Of a stretch of 64,000 nt of DNA, positions 10,561-20,718 are shown one piece after another (position 1 is the first letter of the stretch; every line of letters begins with the position of its first letter). The DNA comes from Congeria kusceri. Taxonomy: Eukaryota; Mollusca; Bivalvia; Myida; Dreissenidae. The notes beneath the pieces were generated by a model that saw only the letters and a list, made by a program, of their open reading frames with translations, searched no databases and had not been told where the DNA came from. The position numbers and the translations under genes are program-made. The DNA lies in the NCBI GenBank assembly GCA_027627225.1, contig CM051034.1:6626858-6690857 (forward strand). Reading direction: 5' to 3'.

Positions 10561-11790
10561 GTACATAACCATTTATAGAACACATTGCATCTACCACATG
10601 CACTGGCTGATTTATGTTCAACATTTGATCTGCCATGTGCATACATTTGATCTCCCATGTGCACTGACCAATTTATATTACACATTTGATCTATTACATG
10701 CACTGATCTATATATGGTACACATTTGATCTGCCACACACAGCAATTTATGGTATGCATTTGGTCTGCAACATGCACTGACCAATTTATGGTACACGTTT
10801 GATCTGTTACATGCAATGACCTATTTATGGTATACACTTGATCTTTTACATGCACTGACCTATTTATGGTGCGCAGTTGATCTGCCACATACATTGACCA
10901 ATTTATGGTACACATTTGATATGCCTTGTACACTGACCAATGTATGTTACAATTTAATCAGTCACATGCACTGGCAAATGTTTGATACACATTTGATCTG
11001 CCATGTGTAATTACCAGTTTACAATGTACATTTGATCTGCCGCATACACTGACCAATTAATGGTATAAATTTGATATGTGACATAAACTGGCCAATAGTT
11101 GGTACTCATTTGATCTGTTACATACACTAAACAAATTATGTTATACATTTGATCTGTTACGTACACTGGACTCTTTATGGTTCCCATTTTATCTTGTTAT
11201 ATACATAAACTAACCAATTCAGGATTTATATTTGATCTGTTACATACACTGGCCAATGGATGGTACATATTTGATCTACATGTATTACACGCATTTACCA
11301 ATTTATGATAGACATTTGGTCTGTTGCATACACTGACCGATTTATGGTACACATTTAATGTGCCACATACACTAACAAATATATGTCTACATTTGATGTG
11401 CCTCATACGCTAACAAATATATGTCTACATTTGATGTGCCGCATACACTAACAAATATATGTCTACATTTGATGTGCCACATACACTGACCAATTTATGG
11501 TACACATTTGATGTGCCACATGCACTGACAAATTCACGGTATACATTTGATCTGTTATGTACACTGACCTATTTATGGTACACATTTGATCTGCCACATG
11601 CACTGACAAATTCATGGTACACATTTGATCTGCCAGATGCACTGACAAATTCATGGTACACATTTGATCTGCCAGATGCACTGACAAATTCATGGTACAC
11701 ATTTGATCTGTTACGTACACTGAACAATTTATGGTACACATTTGCTGCATACACTGACCAATTAAGGGTATGCATTTTATATACTGCATG
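10561..11790. repeat. 39-bp minisatellite, about 31 copies
   Basis: Unit close to cacatttgatctgccacatg followed by a 19-bp half with cactgac and ttatggtac. The array is diverged at the left and homogeneous at 11580-11710. Because 39 is a multiple of three, long frames stay open on both strands; these are not genes, since they start and stop with the array and lack splice or start context. Confidence 0.9.
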
Positions 11791-11904
11791 AAAGGACCAA
11801 ATTGCGGTGTGAGATATGGAAAAGTGACACATTATGGTTTTATAACACGTTAGTTGCAGTTGTTAGTGGGCGACCTGCCTTGGCAGAGGTCTGCATATGC
11901 TAGT

Positions 11905-13280
11905 TTTTATGCCCCCACCATCCATGATGGAGGGGGGGCATATAGAGTTTACCCTTTCCGTACGTATGTACGTGTGTACGTATGTTCGGATTCTTGTCCG
12001 TACAATAACTTTGTCCAGCATTGAAGAATTTTCAAATAACTTGGCAGAAATGTTAAGCATAATGAGACGGTATGTCGCACGCAAGAACCAGGTTCTTAGG
12101 TTCAAAGTCAAGGTCACACTTGAAGGTCAAAGGTCAAATATAAGAATTTAAGCCATAGACCCTGTCCAGAGCATAATTTTGTCCAGAATTGGAGTTTTTT
12201 TTATAAATAACTTGGCACAAGCGTTAAGCATGGTGATACGGCGTATCGCACGCAATAATCAGGTCCCTAGGTCCAAAGTCAAGGTCACACTAAAGGTCAA
12301 AGGTCAAATATAAGAATTTAAGCCATAGACCCTGTCAGGAGCATTATTTTGTCCAGCATGGAAGGAATTTCAAATAACTTGGTACAACTGTTAAGCATGG
12401 TGAGACGGTGTGTTGCGCGCAAGAACCAAGTCCCTAGGTCCAAGGTCATTGTCACACTTAAAGGTCAAACATAAAATATAAGATTTAAGCCATAGGGGTC
12501 TATGTCTGGAGCATAATTTTGTCCAGGGGGAAAGGAATTTCAAATAACTTGGCAGAAGTGCTAAACATGTTGCGACGGTGTGTCGCACAAGAACCAAGGT
12601 CACAGTTAAAGATCAAAGGTCAAATGTAAGAAATATAAGAATTTAAGCCTTAGACCCTGTCCGGAGCATCGTTTTGTCCAGCATTGAAGGAATTTCGAAT
12701 AACTTGGCACAATTGTTAAGCATGGTGACGTGCACAAAAACCAGGAACCTAGGTCCAAGGTCAAGGTCACACTTAAAGATCAAAGGTCAAATATAAGAAT
12801 TTAAGCCATAGACCCCGTCCTGAGCATAATTTTGTGCAGCGTGGAAGGAGTTTCAAATAACTTGGCAGAAGTGCTGAGCATGTTGAAACGGTGCGTCGTG
12901 CACAAGAACCATGTCCCTAGGTCCAAGGTCAAGATCACACTTAAAGGTCAAAGTTCAAATATAAGAATTATGAAGTGATAACCATTATAAGGCGGTGTTT
13001 GGTCCAAGGTCAAGGTCACACTTACAGGTCAAAGGTCAAGTGTATGTATAAATGTTAATTTTTATAAAGAGTTTTTGTCAAGACTAAAACTATTGGTTGG
13101 AAATTTTGTGATACCTCAACTTACTTTACAGAATAAGAGAATACAGTAGCAGAAAGAACAATATAAAAGGACAATACTCATTTTGCAGAATATTTTGTAT
13201 GCATATAGACAAAGCTGGGCCATATAGAACAGGCTGTATAGGTGGGGGCATCCGTGTCTGTGGACACATTTCTAGTTTCT
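11905..13280 (+). repeat. Tandem-core element D
   Basis: Perfect inverted ends atgcccccacc (11909-11919) and ggtgggggcat (13241-13251), a tacgtatgtacgtgtgtacg head, then about six units of 150-185 bp. Units contain ttgtccagcattgaag, caaataacttggca, aagcatggtgagacgg and caaggtcacacttaaaggtc. The tail is ttctagtttct. Related tails occur at 35215-35255. Confidence 0.85.
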
Positions 13281-13849
13281 AATGAATACAATTGAATACA
13301 ATTTAACTTGTGTTTAAGGAGTGCATTTTTCGCCTGGCGCTATTATTTAACGGTTATTAAAATTATATTTGTCAGTTAATTCCATGAAGGTTTTGTTTGA
13401 GAACTTCTATATGTTTTATCTCACCACAGAGAAATTGACATTGTATGTCATAATTGCGTCTATTAACCATTCTTTTGTCCAACTAACGAAATGTTAAATT
13501 TATAAAATCATAAAGTTTATCAAATGAAACAAGTTCACAATTTTCCTTCATAAATTTGTTAATTCTTTAAATTTATTTATTGACATAATTGAATGTATTT
13601 ATAGTAATGTTTGTTTGATATTGTAATTTTTACAACTTTGTATATTCCAGTTACCTTTATTGTTTATTAATGTATTTATGCAATGTTTATAGAGTAAATA
13701 AATGACATATCCAGATTGTTCAAATTTGTAGAATTTTAGTGTGACTGGTTGGAATAAAACTAAAAGTATAATGAACTCACTTATTTTTGGGATTAATGGT
13801 TGATTATGGACTCGTATGTGTACTGACAATATGCACTGTCCATGCATGC
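13281..13849. other. Intergenic, nothing assigned
   Basis: AT-rich sequence without recognisable exon or repeat structure. Confidence 0.4.
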
Positions 13850-14035
13850 ATAACATACTTTTTAGTATGCATACATGCATGACACATTTTACACTATCCA
13901 TTTATGCAGTGTCACACTTTACACCATCTATGCATGCAATTACATTACACTATCCATTTATGCAGTGTCACACTTTACACCATCTATGCATGCAATTACA
14001 TTACACTATCCATGCATGCAGTGACACACTTTACT
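13850..14035. repeat. 56-bp minisatellite, about three copies
   Basis: Units contain gcagtgtcacactttacacc, atctatgcatgcaattacat and acactatccattta. It is directly followed by another array at 14060, also rich in the gcatg word. Confidence 0.75.
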
Positions 14036-14059
14036 TGGATGGTCTGAAATATTTCGCAC

Positions 14060-14345
14060 TATCACATACGTGCATGACACACAATGTCTGTGCATGTAAT
14101 AACACTGTCCTTGCGTGCATGACACGCAATGTATATGCATGTAATAACACTGTCCTTGCGTGCATGACACGCACATGTAATAACACTGTCCTTGTGTGCA
14201 TGACACGCAATGTATATGCATGTAATAACACTGTCCTTGCGTGCATGACACGCACATGTAATAACACTGTCCTTGTGTGCATGACGCGCACTGATATGCA
14301 TGTAATAACACACATAACACTGTCCTTGCGTGCATTACATGTATT
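14060..14345. repeat. Minisatellite with alternating 49-bp and 36-bp units
   Basis: Units share gtaataacactgtccttg and gcatgacacgca. Long units add atgtatatgcat, short ones lack it, giving a partly higher-order pattern. Frames open across it are by-products of the repeat. Confidence 0.8.
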
Positions 14346-14955
14346 TCACACTCAATGCATGTATACATGTAGCACAACGAGGTGTTATTGGGTAACCTTG
14401 TTGGAAAGACAACTGTTCAAAGAAAGACGTTTTCTTTCATAGCCATCCGTGTAGTGCATTTACACGGGACTCAAAATGGTTTCCTGGATCTAAAATTATT
14501 TAAAATCTTTGAAAGTTGTACTAATATGCTCGATCGTTTGCAGTTGAACTAACGACGAGATTTTATTGATAATGTGTTTAGCTATTCAGAAAGCTAGGCC
14601 TTAATTGACCGATATGTCGTGTATGAACGCTGTTTTTTGGATTTGACCTACGTAGGTGTTTTTATAAATACCATAACGTATTGTCCGATGATGATGCTTT
14701 GAATCAAAAAACTCAAAACCATTGGTGTATTTTTTTTATTTATCTGTAAAATTGCAAATGACAACGCAGGGCTGTTTAAAATACATAAGACGCGGTGGTC
14801 CCTGAACAAAAATATTGGTACATGTATATATTTTATATGTATTTCAAACGTTGTCGTGTTACGGGTATACCGAAGCTTGGCATTGCGAGAATATACTGTA
14901 TAGCGCAAACTATCTGTAGTCTTACACTACAGGATACCTTTTATATAATCGTTTA
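14346..14955. other. 3' flank of ShKT gene
   Basis: No element recognised. On the - strand an AATAAA lies near 14731-14736, about 220 bp past the proposed stop codon of the ShKT gene, and could serve its poly(A) site. Confidence 0.35.
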
Positions 14956-14969
14956 TCAAACTGCCATAG
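14956..14969 (-). CDS. ShKT mosaic gene, proposed terminal exon
   Basis: After acceptor gtgttctacag on the - strand, the phase-1 frame reads Ala-Met-Ala-Val-stop. This is the first in-phase acceptor downstream of the last ShKT exon and would end the protein four residues after the linker. It is very short, so the call rests only on phase and acceptor quality. Confidence 0.35.
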
Positions 14970-15103
14970 CTGTAGAACACGCCTACGAATTATAATACAT
15001 GTAGTTGACTGTACTCCACGGCATATGTTTTCAATGACATTTATTGTAGATGGAAACACACTATGCGGAGATTCAATAATTATTTGAGGTCTTGTTGACT
15101 CAC

Positions 15104-15229
15104 CGTTGCACGGATAGAGCTGACAGTATGCGATGCAGTTTTCGTAGGACCACTGACCGTACTCTGTACACAAGTTACCCTTGTCGTAGAAAGCGCAGTT
15201 TGGGTTCTTGTCTTTGCATATAAAGTTTT
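15104..15229 (-). CDS. ShKT-II domain exon, cassette 3 (intact)
   Basis: A 126-bp exon, phase 1 at both ends, acceptor gttttctcgcag and donor gtgagt. It encodes one six-cysteine domain: NFICKDKNPNCAFYDKGNLC, then three more Cys in ENC, AYC and YPC, with a Trp five residues before the fourth Cys. Six cysteines at this spacing fit the ShK-like (ShKT) fold, three disulfides, found in many secreted animal proteins, including enzymes and mucin-like molecules. The domain alone does not make the protein a toxin. Paralogous exons at 17251 and 18366 are broken. Secretion is inferred; no signal peptide exon was found for certain. Confidence 0.7.
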
Positions 15230-15631
15230 CTGCGAGAAAACCAAATGTCAATCAAACTATTAAAATTAATATACGATTAGGCACATCATTGACACCAACT
15301 GTTCTATTGCTACATATTGAATACCAACGTGTATGGTTGCAATGGTTGGTAATTGGTTTGTACTGTTAATATATCATTTCAAAACACTAAGCCTCATGCA
15401 AACGACTGTGCGTATAGGAAATGTGTCTTGATTATTTTGCGCATTAAGCTATATCTACTACGCTTGGTTTTGTGTACGGGGATAGCTGTCATAACGGGAA
15501 ATATCTACTATTGATGTGGATACACAACCTTTAGAAAAACGAGATATAACTGTAATCTAGCATGTTATAGAAAGATAAAGCATTTAGTAAATGTATTTTG
15601 ATCACGAAAAGAAACATGAATACGCAAATAC

Positions 15632-15757
15632 CTGGTACACAGAATCCACAGTACAGAGGACAGTTCGTATTTGCGAAGGAAAGATAGCTGTTAGCGGGGT
15701 CGTCTAGACACATAGCTCGGCCATACTTCCCACAAGCAGTGACATCCGCACACGAAG
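15632..15757 (-). CDS. ShKT-I domain exon, cassette 3 (intact)
   Basis: A 126-bp exon, phase 1-1, acceptor tactgataccag and donor gtattt. It carries six Cys: SCADVTACGKYG, MCLDDP, then NCPLYCGFC. The CxDxxxxC start and the CxxxCxxC end are the standard ShKT pattern (Pfam family known as ShK domain-like). It is clearly paralogous to the exon at 19485 (both have CLDDP, and YCG with VPG after the last Cys). The two ShKT types in this gene differ from each other more than same-type copies do. Confidence 0.75.
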
Positions 15758-15968
15758 CTGGTATCAGTACAACAAAAGGTACATGTACATATGTATAGCG
15801 CAGAAACGGTTATATACATAGTACACGTGCAATTATATTTTATGCATCGCTGAAGACTGGACACAGCAATTTGTATAAATGTATAACTTTTGAAGGTACT
15901 TTAGATGGTCAAATGCCATGATGATTCATCACTAAGAAGTAGAAATCAAGCCAACACCAGTGTAAATC

Positions 15969-16412
15969 CAATCTCATTAAAATTAAATCCTAACGTTCTT
16001 AGGATCTGAAGGCATCGTATAACAGGTCACGTTCAAATGACCTTCCGAAAAATACAAATCTCAGCTGCTGCGCCCAATGAAAAATTGCTTTTTGCACATA
16101 AAAGTTTGACCACGGTTTTAAAACAAGTGATGCCTTCCCAACTGATCCTCGTGAATAAATCATTTACAGTTAATTTTCGTGTGGATAACAATGGATATAG
16201 TGGTACCTTAGGCGACTAGACACCTTAAGTTCACGTTACTTTCGTGCATAGTTTTTGTGCTTTATATAACAGTTATACCTCAACATTTTGAAGGCAACAA
16301 TTTGATTGGCTCCGGAAAAGGTCATCTAAACGTGACCTCTAATGTGAAGTCATCAGATCCAGTCAGCGGATAATATAGTAACGTCAGACTGGAGATGAAT
16401 TTAATGAGATTG
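15969..16412 (-). mobile_element. MULE-like foldback MITE, copy 2 (in ShKT gene intron)
   Basis: Terminal inverted repeat caatctcatt (left) against aatgagattg (right), with long inner arms (ggtcacgttcaaatgacctt against aaggtcatctaaacgtgacc). It is flanked by gtgtaaatc at 15960-15968 and 16413-16421, a perfect 9-bp target duplication. It is the reverse-oriented relative of the copy at 4022-4465. Confidence 0.85.
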
Positions 16413-16544
16413 GTGTAAATCCTTTTCTTAACGATATCGTAACTAATTTCAAAATCAATCGAACATTTCTCTAGGTCTAAAATCCATTTGAATCCAAATT
16501 TACAAATGTTTGTTTTTCAAATGTTTATGAGACACACAACTTAC

Positions 16545-16619
16545 CTGTTGTAGTATTAGAATTTGTTGTTAGTAATGTTGAAGTTGGCGACGTTGACGCT
16601 TCTCCGGTTGAAGACGTAG
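16545..16619 (-). CDS. Thr/Ser linker exon, cassette 3
   Basis: A 75-bp exon, phase 1-1, acceptor gacctctccag and donor gtaagt. It encodes a linker in which most residues are Thr or Ser (TSSTGEASTSPTSTLLTTNS), typical of an O-glycosylated spacer in secreted mosaic proteins. It is closely related to the exon at 17683 (both contain TTNSNT). Confidence 0.65.
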
Positions 16620-17190
16620 CTGGAGAGGTCAAAGGAACAGTAGTAAGTGACGACAATGTATTGTCTAGACCAAAAAGCATCTTATGTCAATGGCATACGA
16701 GGCTGTGAAGGCAATTTATAGTGTACACCGAACGACATTCGATGTCAAAGGAATACTTGTAAGTGATAACAATTATAGAGTAAACTGAACGGCATTCAGA
16801 TCAAAGGAATACTAGCTAGTGATGTCAAGTTATAGTGTAAACCGTACGGCATTTGAGGTCAAAATGAATACTTTTAAGTGTTGGCAATTTGTAGTATAAA
16901 CCGAATGGCTTTGATATCAAAGAAATACAATGTACATACTAGTAAGTTATGACAATTTGCATGTATTGTCTAAACCGAACGGTATTTGAGGTACAAGGTA
17001 AATTGGTACGTGCTGACAATGCATTGTCAAAGATCTAACGGCATATTTGAAGTCAAGGGAAATACTATTATGTGACAACAATGCATTGTCTAAACTGAAT
17101 GGCATTTTAGGTCAAAGAAATTCTAATAAGTGATGACAATTTGCTGTCTAAACCGAATGGCATTTGAGGTCAAGTATAAGTCCTTTTTAT
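16620..17190. repeat. About 60-bp degenerate tandem repeat, ShKT gene intron (cassette 2/3)
   Basis: Units contain gtgatgacaattt, tgtctaaaccgaacggcatt and gaggtcaaaggaatac. The array begins directly at the acceptor of the linker exon 16545-16619. A second array of the same unit is at 17765-18075, next to the linker exon of cassette 2. The array therefore belongs to the amplified cassette. Confidence 0.8.
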
Positions 17191-17250
17191 ATCATGCCCT
17201 TGTTAGACGCATACTCATCTCATTTCAGTTACGTTACATTAAGGACTTAC

Positions 17251-17382
17251 CGTTGCAAGTGAACACACGACAGTACACTATGCAGTGCTTGCTCACCTAT
17301 ACCACATACTGTAAATCAGTGCACAGGGTGCCTCTGTCATAACTCGAGCAGTTTGGAATGTTGTCCTTGCAGATAAGGTGAT
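17251..17382 (-). pseudogene. ShKT-II domain exon, cassette 2, with in-frame stop
   Basis: 132 bp, phase 1-1, acceptor ctcttgcag and donor gtaagt. All six Cys positions of ShKT-II are kept (ICKDNIPNC, GTLC, KHC, VYC, FTC). A TAG codon stands where the intact copy has its Trp codon, as expected from a single G-to-A change (TGG to TAG). Right after the TAG is gtgagc, a usable cryptic donor that could splice the exon short. Either the gene copy is dead or this exon is skipped or shortened. Confidence 0.65.
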
Positions 17383-17682
17383 CTGCAAGAGTCCGAAAAC
17401 CTCCAAATAAATCGTATGAACTCATAGTGCGTATGGCATCAATAGATGCAACAATTTTAATAATTAAGCAAGATTATATGAACATACATCATAATTACCT
17501 TCCACAGGCTGTCAAATGCAAACAAATCAGCATCTGTTTTAAACGTCACAAGAGGTACATTTATCTAGCTGGAGTGAATAAACTGTTTTACACTTAGTAC
17601 AGTTTCAATCATAATCATTCTAGACTAGAAAATCAGTTTGATTTCAAATTTGGGCACATGTATTATGATGCACATTACTTAC

Positions 17683-17760
17683 TCGTCGCAGTATTAGAAT
17701 TTGTTGTTGTTGGTACTCTTGCTGTTGACGTTGTTGACTCTGATGCGGTTGAGGGCGTAG
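17683..17760 (-). CDS. Thr/Ser linker exon, cassette 2
   Basis: A 78-bp exon, phase 1-1, acceptor gagctcttaag (weak, few pyrimidines) and donor gtaagt. It encodes TPSTASESTTSTARVPTTTN and a short tail, a Thr/Ser spacer paralogous to the one at 16545. No intact ShKT-I exon follows it; only a remnant resembling the start of ShKT-I is seen near 17500-17525. Confidence 0.6.
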
Positions 17761-17764
17761 CTTA

Positions 17765-18075
17765 AGAGCTCAAAGAAATACTAGTAGGTGATGACAATTT
17801 ATTGTGTAAACCGAACGACAGTGAAGTCAAGGGAAAAATAGCTTGTGATGGAAATTCATTGTCTAAACCGAATAACATTGAAGTCACAGAAAACAGAGCA
17901 AGTTTTGCCAATTTATTGTCTAAACCGAACGGAATTTGAGCTCAAAGGAGTAATAGTCACTGATGGCAATTTATTGTCTAAACCGAACAAATATTGAAGT
18001 CAAAGAAAAAATAGCAAGTTTTGGCAATTTATTGTCTAAACCAAACGGCATTTGTGGTCAAAGGGATACTATTGA
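17765..18075. repeat. About 60-bp degenerate tandem repeat, ShKT gene intron (cassette 1/2)
   Basis: Same unit as at 16620-17190 (caatttattgtctaaaccga, aagtcaaagaaaa), about five copies, again starting at the upstream side of a linker exon. Confidence 0.8.
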
Positions 18076-18365
18076 TTGAGTTAATATTGAAAGTGAAACT
18101 AATATAACTCTAACAATATTGTTATTTATTAATTAATCACTCGTATCTAAAATACGACAAAATAAGAAAATTTCGTTTTATATTATGTCTTTACTAAAGT
18201 TTTTATCGTTTAATGCAAATAGTTATATGATTGAAACCATATACAAAAGAATTTAATAAAATAAAAACCAGTTATTAATGATCTTTGTTAATAAAGGCAA
18301 AACACGTGCCATGTCAATGCTTGTATGTATGATAAACCTTAATTAAAATATGCGTCCACAACTTA

Positions 18366-18496
18366 TTACAGTTTTGTTAATAGGACTTGCAGTTCTTTCT
18401 CACCCATACCCCATACCCCATACTGAACGCCCGTGCACAGGATGCCATCGTCATAACTCGGGCAGTCTGGAATGTTGTCCTTGCAGATAAAGTGAT
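18366..18496 (-). pseudogene. ShKT-II domain exon, cassette 1, frameshifted
   Basis: Acceptor ttactctttcag. The first half matches ShKT-II (HFICKDNIPDC, GILC). After the third Cys the exon contains a short tandem expansion (ccatacc repeated on the + strand, 18402-18422) that shifts the frame; the last three Cys are lost and a stop follows at 18366. No donor is found at the homologous place. It might serve as an alternative 3' end of the transcript. Confidence 0.6.
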
Positions 18497-18542
18497 CTGA
18501 AAGAGTAAGGAAATCTCTAAACTGGAACTCCGCGAGTAGGAT

Positions 18543-18916
18543 GTGTCGCCTGACGGGGCATAACTCAAGTACGATGTGAGCAATTGTGTCAAAAACCGAA
18601 CATGACCTTCCTTTTATGCCTACTATAACACTTCCATAAAGTTTCATTAAGATTGAACACAAACTTTTTAAGTTACTGTCTGCAAAAGCCTTTTTTGAAC
18701 GGGGGCATAACTCATGATAAGAGCCATTAATTATGCCGAAATTTGAACTTAACATTTCCTTTTATGCCTACTAATACTTCCATAAAATTCATAATAATAG
18801 CACACAACTTCTCAAGTTATTGTCTGCGCAAACTGACGGAGACGCCGCCGCCAGCAACGCCGACGCCGCCGACGCCGCCCAACGTAACCCCTATATGACG
18901 CCTTTTCAGGCGACAC
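18543..18916 (-). repeat. Short tandem-core type element, ShKT gene intron
   Basis: Perfect 11-bp inverted ends gtgtcgcctga (18543-18553) and tcaggcgacac (18906-18916). Two internal units contain gggcataactca, ccttccttttatgcctacta and cttccataaa, and a gacgccgccgccagcaacgc tract lies near the right end. In - orientation this has the same head/core/tail plan as elements A-D. It sits within the acceptor array at 18940-19215. Confidence 0.75.
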
Positions 18917-18939
18917 AATACATTGTATGAACTCAAAGT

Positions 18940-19215
18940 GCGTTTTGCCGATAAAATGATCTGTAAGAGTGATAAAACATCTAAATAAATCGTATGAACT
19001 CATAGTGCGTATTGCCGATAAAATGATCTGTAAGAGTGATAAAAGCTTTAAATAAATCGTATGAACTCATGGTGCGTATAGCCGATAAAATGATCTGTAA
19101 GAGTGATAAAATAAATATTATGAACTTATAGTGCGCATTGCCGATAAACTGACCATAAAATGATCTGCAAGAGTGATAAAACCTCTAAATAGATCGTATT
19201 AAGTCATAGTGCGTA
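18940..19215 (-). repeat. Array of duplicated ShKT-II splice acceptors
   Basis: Four tandem units of 64-74 bp. Each on the - strand reads cactcttacag or cactcttgcag followed by ATCATTTTATC, that is, the intron end and first codons of the ShKT-II exon. The real acceptor at 18497 makes five. Units also carry intron sequence (aaataaatcgtatgaactca) that is present once upstream of the ShKT-II exon of cassette 2 (17400-17425). Confidence 0.75.
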
Positions 19216-19484
19216 TTGTATCAATAGATACACCAATATCACAATTTAGCATGATGAGATAAACATGCTTTCTTTTAACTTACTTAAGTATTACATTTAT
19301 TTAAAAAAGGGTGATTTCATATTAGAGTTATAGGGATATAATTTTGTTCGAATACTTGCTTTTGTACATTTTAAAATTAAAAGCTTATTCCGAGAAATGT
19401 GTTATCGATGACAAAGTTTACATTTTGCCCAGCGAGTATTAAAAACTATATAACGTCCATTGCTTAAAATAAAGTGTCCATTGC

Positions 19485-19601
19485 CTGGTACGCAGTATCC
19501 ACAGTATACACGGCAGTTTTCCTTTGCATAGGACCTTGATGGGTCATCAAGGCAGAATTCTGGACCGTATACGGCACAGTTATCGAAATCCACGCAAAAG
19601 G
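19485..19601 (-). CDS. ShKT-I domain exon, cassette 1
   Basis: A 117-bp exon, phase 1-1, acceptor atattttcaacag. It carries six Cys: FCVDFDNCAVYGPEFCLDDP, then ENC, VYC and GYC, a full ShKT pattern. The exon end CCAG is followed by gcaatg, so the donor would be GC rather than GT. The homologous exon at 15632 has CCAG followed by gtattt. GC donors are known but rare, and this may be a mutation that weakens splicing. Confidence 0.7.
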
Positions 19602-19787
19602 CTGTTGAAAATATAACAATTTATTTTCATGGTGTGAAATTACTCGAGTGATGCTTACAAATATAATGTTAATATTATATTTCAGCAACATATACAAGTT
19701 TAAATACATGTATAAATATTATAGAATTTTGTAAGAATATAAAAATGTAGAAATGTATTAATAGATATAAGGCAGAACGATACGTAC

Positions 19788-19985
19788 GTGTTGTAGTAGA
19801 CGAAGGTGTGGTCGTTGTTATTGTTGTTGTTGTTGCTGATAATACTGATAATGATGAAGTTGTTGTTTTCATGGTTTCAATCTCAGATGTCGTGATGTTA
19901 TGTCCCTGCGATTGCGTGTGTTGTGTGTGGAGACTGGTGTAATCTGTCGTCGACAGTGAAGCAACAGGAGTGGTGGGCGTGTTTG
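19788..19985 (-). CDS. Thr/Ser-rich linker exon, cassette 1
   Basis: A 198-bp exon, phase 1-1, acceptor tcaacctctgcag and donor gtacgt. It encodes 65 residues dominated by Thr and Ser (TTTTITTTTPSSTTT near the end; NTPTTPVASLSTTDY at the start), a mucin-like spacer. The acceptor was chosen because it alone makes the phase fit both neighbours. An upstream acceptor at 20020 would break phase with the exon at 20608. Confidence 0.6.
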
Positions 19986-20535
19986 CTGCAGAGGTTGATA
20001 AAGTTACTGAGTACATTGGCTATGCTTGTGAAAAACCTCACAATTAAAATTTTAGAGTAAAATCTTAATATGAAAAACAACACCACAAAAACACCTGGCA
20101 AATGATATTCAATGCTAATAAGAATATTATTGGACAATTTTGGAAATTAAGAATACGTTTAGGAATATTCGTATTCACGGGGAGCGGAATTAGAACAAGG
20201 CGTATACATGTATGCCGTGCATTATTGTACGCGTACAATTATAGGTAAATAACGAAGGTCCACACATGGGAGAAAATTACACTGACTGAGGCAATGAATT
20301 TACTAGTATTGCATATCATTAACTTTTGTATTGACTGATATTTTTATTTGAAGACAAAAATGCAATGCACTGCATGAACGTAACCATTTTCTGCATATAC
20401 ATTATGCATTCGATAGTGCAAACCATCAGTGACATGTTCAGTCTCCAGCAAACACAAGCGTATAAATTTAAGGACAATTGGCCAGGGTATGAAATTCGAC
20501 AGTGAAAGCTCTAAGAGACGTGCAATTTGCAAACT

Positions 20536-20660
20536 TCAGTATCAACGTCATACCGTTAGATGTTCTACACTTTAGGGCGTTTTCAAACGTCAGTATCAAC
20601 GTCTTACCGTTAGTTGTCCTACACTTTGGGGCGTCTGCGTTAACGCCTTTCCAGCAGTCG
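20536..20660 (-). repeat. 54-bp tandem duplication of exon 3' end with donor
   Basis: The 3' end of the exon 20608-20718 and its donor (acggtaagac on the - strand) are repeated 54 bp downstream with the donor kept as acggtatga. Shared words on the + strand: tcagtatcaacgtc, accgttag, ctacacttt. Confidence 0.75.
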
Positions 20661-20718
20661 TTTCCGTTGTAATGTGTGCCAAAGAGCAGACGTTTAAATC
20701 TCTCATCTAAGATCTGTA
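20608..20718 (-). CDS. Upstream exon of the ShKT gene (domain not recognised)
   Basis: A 111-bp exon, phase 1-1, acceptor gtttgtccgcag and donor gtaaga. It encodes LDERFKRLLFGTHYNGNDCW and a further segment with PKCRTTN. It contains two Cys and no obvious ShKT pattern. The phase links it directly to the linker exon at 19788, so it should belong to the same transcript. I do not recognise the domain. Confidence 0.5.

Noticed and set aside
10361..11832. Several reading frames of 60-110 codons on both strands
   Set aside because: They follow a 39-bp repeat whose length is a multiple of three, so frames stay open by construction; there are no splice sites or start context.
13816..14442. 208-codon + frame and 80-120-codon - frames
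   Set aside because: They consist of translated minisatellite (MTRN, CNNTVLACM type repeats) and end with the array.
18812..19003. Arg-rich - strand frame
   Set aside because: Translation of the gacgccgcc tract at the end of a repeat element joined to the acceptor array.
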